Shown here: positions 16,986-28,380 of the stretch, one piece after another
Position numbering within the stretch: position 1 is the first letter of the stretch
How the letters are laid out: each line of letters starts with the position of its first letter
NCBI GenBank assembly: GCA_016712315.1
Contig: JADJRG010000013.1
Location: forward strand, 2,764,001 to 2,828,000
Direction: 5' to 3'
DNA length: 64,000 nucleotides
Source of the DNA: Nannocystis sp.
Lineage (GTDB): Bacteria; Myxococcota_A; Polyangia; Nannocystales; Nannocystaceae
Program-made: the position numbers and the translations under genes
Notes under the pieces: model-generated
Databases searched by the model: none
What the model saw: the letters and a program-made list of their open reading frames with translations, nothing else
What the model was told of the DNA's origin: nothing

Positions 16986-17696
16986 TCAGCGCCGCGCGCT
17001 GAGGAAGCCGCGAGCGCCCGCGCGGATCACCGAGCCCTGCCGGGCGCTGAAGATCTGCCGCGGGCCGCGCCTGCACGAGCACATGAGGTTCTCCTCGCGC
17101 TCGCTGTGATCCAGGCCGAAGAAGTGGCCGACCTCGTGCGCGAGGGTGGTGACCGGCGCGTCGCCGCTGACGACCACGTACTCGCGCTCGCGCAGCTTGC
17201 GGAGCACGCCGCTGTAGCGCCAGTGGAGGCCGCGGACGCTGCGGTCGCCGCTGCGCGCGCTGCCGATCTCGATGTTGCTGACCATAAAGACATGTAAGGT
17301 GCCGTCGCGCGGCGCGTGGTGGGCGATCCGGCGGCGGTCGCGGCGGCGGGTGATCGAGCCGTAGCTGCCCGGCAACGCCTCGATCGCGCGGACGACGAGC
17401 TCGATCTGGAAGGGGCTGAGGGCGAGGTTGGCGCGGGCGATCGCGGCGCTGAGGCGGCGCATGGTGGCGGGGTGATCGTGCTCGTCGACGGCGAGGTGCA
17501 CGGTCACGGGGATCCGCAGGAGCGCGGCGCGGGCGTGGACTTGGGCGCTACGCTCGCCGCGGAGGTCGGGGACCTTGTGATCGCCGCTGGCGGCCCCTGC
17601 TTCGCCGCTGACGCCGAGCATGAGGAGGGCGAGGAACGCCGTTCTCCAGGCCCATGAGGCGGCGACGCCGCGCTTGGATCGATCGTCCATCTCCAT
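16986..17696 (-). CDS. Secreted metzincin-like zinc metalloprotease
   Basis: A 236-residue exported protein. From ATG 17696 it reads MEMDDRSKRG, a hydrophobic core, then AGAASG, a plausible signal-peptidase site. The zinc motif HExxHxxGxxH is complete in TLAHEVGHFFGLDHS with H187, E188, H191 and H197, followed by NLMCSC, a candidate Met-turn. This places it with archaemetzincin/matrixin-like or peptidyl-Asp metalloproteases. The upstream part (PVTVHLAVDEHDHPATM) has the beta-strand pattern expected before the active helix. The frame continues to 17825, but that stretch is Pro/Ala-rich and overlaps the divergent gene's promoter, so 17696 is preferred. It converges on the PHA-system gene with eight bases between. 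Confidence 0.75.
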   Translation of the reverse strand: MEMDDRSKRGVAASWAWRTAFLALLMLGVSGEAGAASGDHKVPDLRGERSAQVHARAALLRIPVTVHLAVDEHDHPATMRRLSAAIARANLALSPFQIELVVRAIEALPGSYGSITRRRDRRRIAHHAPRDGTLHVFMVSNIEIGSARSGDRSVRGLHWRYSGVLRKLREREYVVVSGDAPVTTLAHEVGHFFGLDHSEREENLMCSCRRGPRQIFSARQGSVIRAGARGFLSARR

Positions 17697-17818
17697 CGTC
17701 GAGTGTGAACGCGGGAGGGCGCCCTGGGAAGCTGCGCCGCTAGCGCCAATCGCCTGGCCCGCGCAGGTAGGCAGCGGCAGGGGTCGCGGTGGCATGGGGG
17801 CCGCGCTATCTTCGCGCC

Positions 17819-18613
17819 ATGGCACTCTTCAGCTCGTCCGCGGCGGCCGAAGGGCCGCGCTTCGTCCCCGAGCAGGAGGCGCAGGGGTGGTTGACGCAGG
17901 CGCTCGCGGCGGTGACTCGCCACCTCGGGCCGATCGCGGACTCGCCGCGTTGGCTCGCGGACCCGCTGCCGCGCGGCCTGTCGGCGCCGAGCGACCTCGA
18001 CAGCTTGTTTGACTTCATCTGCGCCCTCCAAGAGGGGATCGGTCAGGGTGAGATCGAGTTCACGCTGGCAGAGCTGAGCCCAGGGCGGCCGGGGTTGCCT
18101 CCAGGGTTTGAGGCGATCGGCGACGCGCGTGGGCACCTGCTCCACACCTTCGCCCGGGCCGAGGCGCTGGTGATGGTGGTCGCGCCCAATCTCTTCAAGG
18201 TGCGGCCGCTGCTGCTGGCGAGCGTGGGTCGAGAGCTCGGTCGGCTGGGGGTGCGCCAGGCGGGGCGGCAGGAGGAGGCGCTGGCCAGCGTCGACGCGGA
18301 GGTCGTGGCGGAGCTGGCCGCGATCGCGCTGGGTATGGGGCCGTGGATCGCCAACGGCGCCTATATCTTCGAAAACTCGTGCTGCGGCGGCGGCTGCGGG
18401 GTGAACCTCCGCGAGGTCCGCGCGGGGCTGTCGCTGCCGGAGGCGTGCTTCGCGACGGCGCTCGACGCCCGCCGCAAGGGGCTCTCCCGTTGGACGGCGA
18501 CCAAGGGCCTGGAGGCGACCCAGAAGGCGGCGCTCAAGGCGAACTGGCCGGCGAGCCAGGTCGGGATGCCAGCGCTGGCGAGCGCTCGCGCGGGCGCGGC
18601 GCTGAATTCCTGA
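17819..18613 (+). CDS. Hypothetical protein with CCGGGCG motif
   Basis: A 264-residue protein of unknown family. ATG 17819 gives MALFSSSAAAEGPRF; the frame extends 30 bases upstream without support. There is no signal peptide. A mid-to-late segment has the striking ENSCCGGGCGVNLREV, with three cysteines and four glycines that could be a metal or Fe-S site or a structural turn. The rest is helical (ALASVDAEVVAELAAIALGMG). It is divergent from the metalloprotease and convergent with the Ser/Thr kinase. Function unknown; the Cys cluster is the only lead. Confidence 0.55.
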   Translation: MALFSSSAAAEGPRFVPEQEAQGWLTQALAAVTRHLGPIADSPRWLADPLPRGLSAPSDLDSLFDFICALQEGIGQGEIEFTLAELSPGRPGLPPGFEAIGDARGHLLHTFARAEALVMVVAPNLFKVRPLLLASVGRELGRLGVRQAGRQEEALASVDAEVVAELAAIALGMGPWIANGAYIFENSCCGGGCGVNLREVRAGLSLPEACFATALDARRKGLSRWTATKGLEATQKAALKANWPASQVGMPALASARAGAALNS

Positions 18614-18661
18614 GCATGGCTCAAAGGCCATGTCGGAGCCGCGAGGCGCGCGGCGGCCGGT

Positions 18662-19618
<957 letters not shown>

Positions 19619-19667
19619 CAGCCAGAACATTAGAATCCGCGGCGTGTCGGCAAGTCAATCGACCCTT

Positions 19668-19696
19668 CTCGCGCGTCGTGATCGCTGACGCGCGAG
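19668..19696. other. Strong hairpin between Lon and the kinase gene
   Basis: A perfect 10-bp inverted repeat, ctcgcgcgtc (19668-19677) and gacgcgcgag (19687-19696), has a nine-base loop. There is no T run on either strand. It lies in the 171-base gap after the lon stop and before the kinase start. It could be a Rho-assisted terminator, an mRNA-stability hairpin or an operator; the sequence does not decide. Confidence 0.35.
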
Positions 19697-19789
19697 CGTG
19701 CGCGCGCGCGCTCGTCTTCGCGCGGTTCGACGCGGCCCACGCTGGGTGCGAGGGCCGCGCCTTCGGGGCGCACGGTGGCGCGGCGCGGG

Positions 19790-22213
<2,424 letters not shown>

Positions 22214-22279
22214 AAAAAGAAGTCCTCGTCCTGCCCGTCGGCGGTCACCTCGGTGCGGTGACGATTGACGGATGAACGA

Positions 22280-22307
22280 AAGCTAAAGTCGTTCAAGTGC
22301 CCGTCAA
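22280..22307 (-). promoter_or_regulatory. Candidate lon promoter
   Basis: On the minus strand, TTGACG (plus cgtcaa, 22302-22307) is followed after 16 bases by TAGCTT (plus aagcta, 22280-22285), about 70 bases upstream of the lon ATG. The -35 is near consensus and the -10 is weak. The region is the most AT-rich part of the 203-base gap. No clear heat-shock consensus was found. Confidence 0.35.
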
Positions 22308-22416
22308 CCGCCTGCGCCACTTTTTTAGTGTAGCGCCGGAGATCCGGCTCTGACGGCGCGTATGGCGCGCTCGGCGGCCAGGTGTCGCGGTGAGGGGCGC
22401 GCGAGGGCGCCTGCGG

Positions 22417-23001
22417 TCAGCGACGGGCGAGGCCGCGGAGGACGAGGGCGTGCAGGCGGATTAATTCGCCCGGGAGCTGGCCAGGATCGAGGTTGTGGAT
22501 GGCCGGGGCCGTGAAGGCGATGAAGGCCTGGAGCACGGCGGTGGCGAGGGCGGCGGGATCGTCGACGTGGAACTCGCCGGCGTCGCCGCCAGCGCGCAGG
22601 AGCGCCTCGATGAGGGCTCGCTCGTGCCCTTGGAAGCCGCGCTGGACCTCGCAGGCGCCAGCGCAGCCGCGGCCGCGTAAGAGCTCGACGCCGTGCACGC
22701 CGAGCTCGCGCATGCGCAAGAAGCCCTCGGCGCGGGCGCGCAGGACGTGGAGCAGGCGCTCGGCGTGGGGCGTTGGTGCAGGGGGCTGCGCGGCGGCGCG
22801 CATGGCGGCGAGGATCGCGTCGTGGTGGCGGCGGGCGAGCTCGACGGCGATCGACTCCTTCGAGGAGAACTCGAGGTAGACGGTGCCGACGCCGATGCCA
22901 GCCTCACGGGCGATGTCCGCCACGGTGGTCTTGGCGGGGCCGTAGTGGCAAAGCAGGCGCTGGGCTGCGTCGAGGATCTGGGTGCGGCGAAGACAGTCCA
23001 C
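22417..23001 (-). CDS. TetR family transcriptional regulator
   Basis: A 194-residue regulator started at GTG 23001. The TetR helix-turn-helix is plain: RTQILDAAQRLLCHYGPAKTTVADIAREAGIGVGTVYLEFSSKESI. The C-terminal ligand domain is helical and contains HGVELLRGRGCAGACE with two close cysteines. The 235-base gap to the divergent secreted-protein gene at 23237 is the natural place for its operator, so it may control itself or that gene. No effector enzyme adjoins to suggest a ligand. Confidence 0.92.
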   Translation of the reverse strand: MDCLRRTQILDAAQRLLCHYGPAKTTVADIAREAGIGVGTVYLEFSSKESIAVELARRHHDAILAAMRAAAQPPAPTPHAERLLHVLRARAEGFLRMRELGVHGVELLRGRGCAGACEVQRGFQGHERALIEALLRAGGDAGEFHVDDPAALATAVLQAFIAFTAPAIHNLDPGQLPGELIRLHALVLRGLARR

Positions 23002-23236
23002 GGTGAACCGATGACCAAAGTATTCAATCCTCGGATCCGCCGGCTGGCAAGTGCCTGTGATCTTGTTCTATGTGAGGGTTAATCGATCTGGCTGGGTGAT
23101 CCGTCTGTGGCCTGGCTGACGCTCCCGTCCGCGAGCGATCGCGCCGGTTGTGTCGGCGGTTCCTTCTGTCCTGAAGCGAACCTCGCCAAGACCCTCGACC
23201 TCGACCTTCAAAGAAGATCTCACAGGAACCACGAAA

Positions 23237-23617
23237 ATGTCCGTACGCCTCACTGTTTCGCTCCTCGCCGCGCTTGTCACCCTGCCCTCGACGACCTTCG
23301 CGGATAGCACCGGAAACGCCGGCGCAGTGGTCTCGCTCACCGTCCACGAGAGCACGAGCGACGACTACGGCACCCACCGCGGTCGCGTGATGATCCGCGA
23401 GGGCTCCGAGCCGGGTTCGGCTCAGACCGAGTACCGCTGGGGTGGCACGCTGTGCCAAGGCCGGAACCTGTCCGACGCGAATATCGCGCTGCTGATGGAC
23501 GCCTTCCGCTCGCGCTCCGACGCGCAGCTCATCCCGCGCTACAAGAACGGCCAGGCGGGGATCCGCTGCCTGACGAGCTTCACCATTCAAGAGCCGGTGT
23601 ACGCGGCGCCGCGCTGA
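23237..23617 (+). CDS. Small secreted protein
   Basis: A 126-residue exported protein. ATG 23237 (MSVRLTVSLLAALVTLPSTT) gives a clean Sec signal ending at FADS, and AGGA occurs 14 bases upstream. The mature domain of about 100 residues has two cysteines (GGTLCQGRN and GIRCLTSF) that could form a disulphide. I recognise no family. The open frame starts at 23150, but the first 29 residues would bury the signal peptide. A very strong terminator follows at 23673, so the gene is monocistronic and probably well expressed. Its partner across the gap is the TetR regulator. Confidence 0.72.
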   Translation: MSVRLTVSLLAALVTLPSTTFADSTGNAGAVVSLTVHESTSDDYGTHRGRVMIREGSEPGSAQTEYRWGGTLCQGRNLSDANIALLMDAFRSRSDAQLIPRYKNGQAGIRCLTSFTIQEPVYAAPR

Positions 23618-23672
23618 GCGGGGATGGTGCGGTATCGCGCGGAAGCGCGATGACGAAGAACAAAAAAATGAG

Positions 23673-23707
23673 GGCTCGCCGAGATCTGCTCGGCGAGCCT
23701 TTTTTTA
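23673..23707 (+). terminator. Strong Rho-independent terminator
   Basis: A perfect 11-bp stem, ggctcgccgag (23673-23683) and ctcggcgagcc (23689-23699), has a five-base loop and is followed at once by a run of T (23700 onward) and further T-rich sequence. It ends the transcript of the small secreted protein at 23237 and insulates the export-protein/priA operon. Confidence 0.88.
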
Positions 23708-23780
23708 TCTTTTTATCTTTTTATTTTTTGTGGGCAGGTTTCTCCGGTCAGAGGGCGAGGCGCGCTAAAGATCGCCGGGC

Positions 23781-24392
23781 TTGTCTGACCCTCGCACGAT
23801 CGCCCCCGACGCCCGCCGCCTGCGGGAGGCGCACCGCGCGGGGCTGCGGCGCGCTTCGGTGTGGCTGGGGCGCGGCCTGGGTTGTTTTGGGCTGCTGGCG
23901 GCGATAGAGCTCGCTCCTGCGGCGTTGAGGCGCGCGCAGGAGGGCCTGCGCTGGCCGGAGGGCGGGGATCTTGGGGTGCTGGTGGGGGCTGCGCTGAGCT
24001 GGTGTGGGCTGGTGTTCGGCTGGTTCTTGGCGGCGGCGCTGGTGGCCGCGTCGGCGATCGGGGCGCTGGGGCCGGTGGATCGGCGGCTGCGCGAGAAGAT
24101 CGGCGTGGAGGTGCCAGCGGGCGGGCTGGTGTTCTCGGGCTTGGCGGCGGCGCTGGCGGCGGCGCTGCTCTACGGGCTGCGAGGGGCGCTGGCAGGGGCG
24201 GCGCGGGGGGTGGACGCGGCGCCGCAGGCGCTCGCCGCGCTTTGGTCGGGGTGGCTCGCTCGGGGGTTGTGGACGGTCGGGGCGATGTTGATCGCGGCGG
24301 CGACGTTGGAGGTGCTCGCGGTCGAGGTGCAGCGGCGTCGGGCGCTCTCTCGCAGCGCGGCCGAGCTGCGCGCGGAGGAGCGATCATCGTGA
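23781..24392 (+). CDS. Truncated FlhB/SctU-like export-switch membrane protein
   Basis: A 203-residue membrane protein started at TTG 23781. The N-terminus APDARRLREAHRAGLRRASV resembles the FlhB/SctU opening (PTPKRLRDAREKGQ), followed by about four hydrophobic segments and a final RRRALSRSAAELRAEERSS that matches the segment just after the membrane domain (RxLRMSRQEVKDE). The protein stops there: the cytoplasmic autocleavage domain with NPTH is absent. FlhB family proteins are about 350-380 residues. Its stop overlaps the priA GTG start (GTGA), so translation is coupled. The resemblance is by eye; an unrelated four-helix membrane protein is the alternative. Confidence 0.6.
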   Translation: MSDPRTIAPDARRLREAHRAGLRRASVWLGRGLGCFGLLAAIELAPAALRRAQEGLRWPEGGDLGVLVGAALSWCGLVFGWFLAAALVAASAIGALGPVDRRLREKIGVEVPAGGLVFSGLAAALAAALLYGLRGALAGAARGVDAAPQALAALWSGWLARGLWTVGAMLIAAATLEVLAVEVQRRRALSRSAAELRAEERSS

Positions 24393-26896
24393 CGCGGTTG
24401 GTGTCGGTGGCGGCGCCCGTGGCGGTGGACCGCGGCTTCACCTACGCGGTGCCAGAGTCGTGGCGCGAGGCGCCAGCGGCGGGCTCGCGGGTGCTGATCC
24501 CGTTCGGCAGCCGCCACTTGATCGGGGTGGTGCGCGACGCGCCCGCGGAGGCGGTGGCTGAGGGGCGGGTGCGTGAGCTGGTGGACCTCGTGGATCCGTC
24601 GACGCCGGCGCTGACGCCCGACCTGGTGCGCCTCTGCGAGTGGATGCAGGAGTACTACGTGGCGCCGGTGGGCGAGGTCTATCGGCTGACGCTGCCAGGG
24701 CTGCTGACCGGTGAAGATGTCCGAACGGTCAGCTTGACGGCGGCGGGGGAGGCGGCGCTGGGGAGCGCGCTCGGCGACCTGGCGGCGGCTGAGGCGCGGC
24801 TGCTCCGGCGGATCAGCGAGGGGCCGAAGGAGCAGGAGGTGGCGCGCGTCACCGGGCAAGCGCCGCGGATCCCGGGGGCGCTGCGGCTGCTGGTCGAGCT
24901 GGCGGAGCGCGGGCTGGTCGAGCTGCGATGGGCGGGCGCAGGCGACGAGGCGGCGCGCACAGAGGTGCACTTCCGCCGTACAGACTTCTTGCGCGGGGCG
25001 GGGGCGGACGAGGGGGCGATCCGCGGGATCGTCGGGCGCAGCAAGCAGCGGCGGGCGCTGCTCGATCTGCTGGATGGATACGATGCTGGCTCTTGGGTCA
25101 GCTTGGGTGAGCTGCGCGGGCCGTTCCCGCGGGCGCGCGAGCTGCTGGCGCCGCTGGTGGAGGCGGGGCTGGTGGCGCGTGAGGAGCAGCTCCGCGCGCT
25201 CGACCCGTTCGCGGCGCCAGAGATCGAGGCGACGACGCCGCAGGCGCCGACGCGCGACCAAGAGCTGGCGCTGGCGGCGCTGCGGGCGGCGATCGATCGG
25301 CGGGCGTTCGCGCCGACGCTGCTGCATGGGATCACCGGGAGCGGCAAGACGGAGGTGTACCTCCAGGCGATCGCGCACGCGCTCGCGGCCGGCGGCGGGG
25401 CGATCGTGCTGGTGCCGGAGATCGCGCTGACGCCTCAGCTCTCGGACCGCTTTCGGGCGCGCTTCGGCGAGACGGTGGCGGTGCTGCACAGCGGCCTGAC
25501 GCCGCGCCAACGGCTCGACGCCTGGCAGCAGATCCGCGGCGGGCACCGGCGGATCGCGATCGGGCCGCGCTCGGCCGTGTTCGCGCCGGTGCAAGCGCTG
25601 CGGGTGATCGTCGTCGATGAGGAGCACGACGGGTCGTTCAAGCAGGAGGAAGGGGTGCGCTACAACGCGCGGGACGTGGCGCTGGTGCGGGCGCGTGAGC
25701 TCGGCGCGCTGGTGCTGCTCGGCTCGGCGACGCCCTCGCTCGAGAGCTACGAGCTGGCGCGCAGCGGGCGTTATGCGTACCTGCGGCTGCAATCCAGGCC
25801 GACGCCGCGGCCGCTGCCGGAGGTGGAGCTGGTGCCGCTGGCGGTGCATCAACCTGACCCTGAGACCTTGTTGACGGCGCGGCTGCGCGGGGCGCTGCGC
25901 GAGACGGTGGCGGCGAAGGAGCAGGCGATCCTCTTCCTCAATCGCCGCGGCTTCGCGACCACGTTGGTCTGTAATAAGTGCGGGGCGCTGCACCCGTGCC
26001 CGGACTGCAGCGCGCCGTCGATGACGTACCACTTGGCGCGGAATCGCCTGATGTGCCACTTGTGCGGGCTGATCGCGGCGCCGCCGGCGCGCTGCCCGAG
26101 CTGCGGCGACGGCGAGCTGCTGCACGGGAACCCAGGGACAGAGCGGGTGGAGGTGTCGCTGGCGGCGGAGGTGCCTGGCTGCCGGGTGCTGCGCCTCGAT
26201 CGCGACACGAGCCGCGGTCGGGCGCTGCTGAGCACGTTGAACCGCTTCCGCCGGCATGAGGCGGACGTGCTGGTGGGCACGCAGATGCTGTCGAAGGGGC
26301 ACGACTTCCCGGGGGTGACGCTGGTCGGGATCCTCCAGGCGGACCACGGGCTGGGGTTGCCGGATCTGCGGGCCTCGGAGCGGACGTTTCAGCTGCTGAC
26401 GCAGGTGGCCGGACGAGCAGGGCGGGGGGAGCGGCCGGGGCGAGTGCTGATCCAGGCGTTCGCGGTGCGGCACCCGGCGATCGCGGCGGCGGCTCGCCAT
26501 GATTATGAGGGGTTCGCGGCGTGGGAGCTCGAGCGGCGGCGCGAGCTGCATAACCCGCCGTTCGGCCACTTGGCGCTGGTGCGGGTGTCGGGGCTGGACG
26601 CAGGGGCGGTGACGCTGCGGGCGGAGGCGCTGGCGGCGGCGCTGCGCGAGCGGGTGGCGGAGATCGAGGTGAAGCACGCGGGCGAGGATGAGTGCCCGGC
26701 TTCGGTGCTGGGGCCGGTGCCGTCGCCGATCGAGCGGATCAACAGCAAGACGCGCTGGCAGATCTTGCTGAGGGCGCGGGCTCGGCCGCCGCTGCGCTGG
26801 CTCTTGCGCTCGCTGCGGCCGCTGCTCGGGGCGGCAGGGAGCGGCGCCCATGAGACGCACGCGCTGGTGGATGTGGACCCGCAGAGCCTGCTCTGA
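24389..26896 (+). CDS. priA: Primosomal replication-restart helicase PriA
   Basis: An 835-residue superfamily 2 DNA helicase that restarts collapsed replication forks. GTG 24389 overlaps the previous stop and has GGAGGAG eight bases upstream (24374-24380). The N-terminal DNA-binding domain starts VSVAAPVAVDRGFTYAVPE. Walker A is HGITGSGKTEVYL (K320), motif II is VVDEEHDGSFKQ, and the zinc-binding cluster shows eight cysteines from CNKCGALHPCPDC to CPSCGDGE. GTQMLSKGHDFPGVTLV and QVAGRAGRGERPG are the late helicase motifs. Longer upstream reading (to 23861) overlaps the membrane protein and is not translated. Housekeeping gene. Confidence 0.97.
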   Translation: MTRLVSVAAPVAVDRGFTYAVPESWREAPAAGSRVLIPFGSRHLIGVVRDAPAEAVAEGRVRELVDLVDPSTPALTPDLVRLCEWMQEYYVAPVGEVYRLTLPGLLTGEDVRTVSLTAAGEAALGSALGDLAAAEARLLRRISEGPKEQEVARVTGQAPRIPGALRLLVELAERGLVELRWAGAGDEAARTEVHFRRTDFLRGAGADEGAIRGIVGRSKQRRALLDLLDGYDAGSWVSLGELRGPFPRARELLAPLVEAGLVAREEQLRALDPFAAPEIEATTPQAPTRDQELALAALRAAIDRRAFAPTLLHGITGSGKTEVYLQAIAHALAAGGGAIVLVPEIALTPQLSDRFRARFGETVAVLHSGLTPRQRLDAWQQIRGGHRRIAIGPRSAVFAPVQALRVIVVDEEHDGSFKQEEGVRYNARDVALVRARELGALVLLGSATPSLESYELARSGRYAYLRLQSRPTPRPLPEVELVPLAVHQPDPETLLTARLRGALRETVAAKEQAILFLNRRGFATTLVCNKCGALHPCPDCSAPSMTYHLARNRLMCHLCGLIAAPPARCPSCGDGELLHGNPGTERVEVSLAAEVPGCRVLRLDRDTSRGRALLSTLNRFRRHEADVLVGTQMLSKGHDFPGVTLVGILQADHGLGLPDLRASERTFQLLTQVAGRAGRGERPGRVLIQAFAVRHPAIAAAARHDYEGFAAWELERRRELHNPPFGHLALVRVSGLDAGAVTLRAEALAAALRERVAEIEVKHAGEDECPASVLGPVPSPIERINSKTRWQILLRARARPPLRWLLRSLRPLLGAAGSGAHETHALVDVDPQSLL

Positions 26897-26948
26897 GGCG
26901 AATTCGCGCGCCTTGACAGGGGCAGAGGAAGGGCGCTCTCATGGTGAG

Positions 26949-27326
26949 ATGAAGCCCGATGATCGCCGCGGCCCCGCGCCGACGCCCCCGCCCAGCAGCG
27001 CCGCGATGGTCCGCAGGACAGCGCTCGTCCTCACCCTCGGCGTCGCCGGTTGCGGTGATGATAAGAGCGAGACGACGGTTACGCCGACAGTGCCGACGGG
27101 ATCGGACACGGCGACCGACACGGCGAGCACGAGCGCGGCGGGCACGACGGAGGCGACCGGGACGACCTCGGATATGAACACGGCGCCGATGCCCGACCCG
27201 TCCGACGCGACCAGCGCGGGCACGACGGACCTGCCGCCGATGCCGAACCCGACCGACACCGCGACCGAGGGGACGACCGGCGAGACGACGGCGATCCCGC
27301 CGATGCCGAACCCGACCAGCCCCTAA
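26949..27326 (+). CDS. Lipoprotein made mostly of Thr/Pro-rich linker
   Basis: A short predicted lipoprotein. From ATG 26949 there is a long n-region; from the in-frame ATG 27006 it reads MVRRTALVLTLGVAGCGDD with a good lipobox. Neither start has a strong ribosome-binding site. After the lipidated Cys the protein is entirely low-complexity Thr/Ala/Asp/Ser with repeated PPMPNPT units near the end (DNA repeats at about 27235 and 27299). There is no folded domain. It may be a surface spacer or a decayed relative of the larger linker lipoproteins in this window. Confidence 0.5.
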   Translation: MKPDDRRGPAPTPPPSSAAMVRRTALVLTLGVAGCGDDKSETTVTPTVPTGSDTATDTASTSAAGTTEATGTTSDMNTAPMPDPSDATSAGTTDLPPMPNPTDTATEGTTGETTAIPPMPNPTSP

Positions 27327-27344
27327 GCGCAGGTCTTTTGGGAC

Positions 27345-28361
27345 ATGTCTCAAGGACGAGGCAGCAAGGGGCGGATGGTGCTGCGCGAGCGGCAGGTGCT
27401 CGATCGGCCGTGGCGCCGCTGGCTGGCGGAGAACCTGGCGCGCGGGGTGGAGCCGGCGGCGCTGCGCGAGCGGCTGCGCGAGCGCGCGGTGCCAGAGCGG
27501 GAGATCTCGCGGCGGCTCGCGGAGGCGGCGGAGGCGGCGGCGCTGGCCGTGGAGGCGCTGAGCCGGGCGGCGCGGGCGGAGCAGGCGTTGGCGCTGCGAG
27601 GGGCGCTGCGAGCGCCAGAGATCGAGCGCAGGACGACGCCTGAGGCGGGAGAATTTTTTGGGTGCTACTGGGCGAGCGGGACGCCGGCGATCTTTGTCGA
27701 CTTGGTGACGCGTTGGCCGGCCTTCGGCCGCTGGAGCGCCGCGTCGCTGCGGGAGCGCTTCGGCGAGGTGGAGGTCGAGGCGGAGATCGGCCGGGCAGGC
27801 GATCCAGAGCCCGACATCCATTATCTGGCGCACCGCCGACGGCTGCGCCTCGCGGACTTCATCGACCAGGCGCTGGCGGCGGGCGAGAGCGACGACCTGT
27901 ATATGATCGCGCGCAACCACAACCTGGCGCGGCCAGAGCTGCGGGCGCTGCTGGAGGAGATCGAGCCGCCGGCGGGGTACTTCGATGAGGCGCGGCTCGC
28001 GGGCGGGGCGGCGCTGTGGTTCGGCCCCGCAGGGACGGTGACGCGGCTGCACCACGACTGCTCCAATATCTTGTTCTGCCAGGTGGTCGGGCAGAAGCGG
28101 GTGCGGCTGGGGGCGCCGGAGGATCCCGCGCTGCTGAGCGCGGCGCGGGGGGTGTACTCGCGGATCGACCCCGAGGCGCCGAGCGCGACGGAGGCGGCGC
28201 CGAGGCTCTACGACGTGACCTTGGCGGCCGGCGAGGCGCTGTTCATCCCGGTGGGCTGGTGGCACCACGTGCGCGCGCTAGAGCTGTCGATCAGCGTGGC
28301 GCTCAACGCGTTCTCGCGGCCGAACTGCTTCGATTGGTATATGCCGGGGCGGGTCGAGTGA
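27345..28361 (+). CDS. Cupin-like (JmjC-type, Cupin_8) oxygenase domain protein
   Basis: A 338-residue protein with a C-terminal Cupin_8/JmjC-like domain, the fold of Fe(II)/2-oxoglutarate oxygenases that hydroxylate protein or peptide side chains. The first 90 residues are a charged helical region (ERQVLDRPWRRWLAENLARG). The metal site appears as H236-x-D238 in RLHHDCSNILFCQVVG and a distal His in PVGWWHHV (307/308). FFGCYWASGTPAIFVDLVTRWPA opens the domain. It ends convergently with the giant kinase gene, 19 bases apart. The substrate is unknown; the helical extension may bind it. Confidence 0.82.
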   Translation: MSQGRGSKGRMVLRERQVLDRPWRRWLAENLARGVEPAALRERLRERAVPEREISRRLAEAAEAAALAVEALSRAARAEQALALRGALRAPEIERRTTPEAGEFFGCYWASGTPAIFVDLVTRWPAFGRWSAASLRERFGEVEVEAEIGRAGDPEPDIHYLAHRRRLRLADFIDQALAAGESDDLYMIARNHNLARPELRALLEEIEPPAGYFDEARLAGGAALWFGPAGTVTRLHHDCSNILFCQVVGQKRVRLGAPEDPALLSAARGVYSRIDPEAPSATEAAPRLYDVTLAAGEALFIPVGWWHHVRALELSISVALNAFSRPNCFDWYMPGRVE

Positions 28362-28380
28362 GGCTGGCCTAGAGGACAGG

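Noticed and set aside
24170..26860. An 896-codon minus-strand open frame opposite priA.
   Set aside because: It is Arg/Pro/Gln-rich antisense of the PriA gene, with no family pattern and no start signal.
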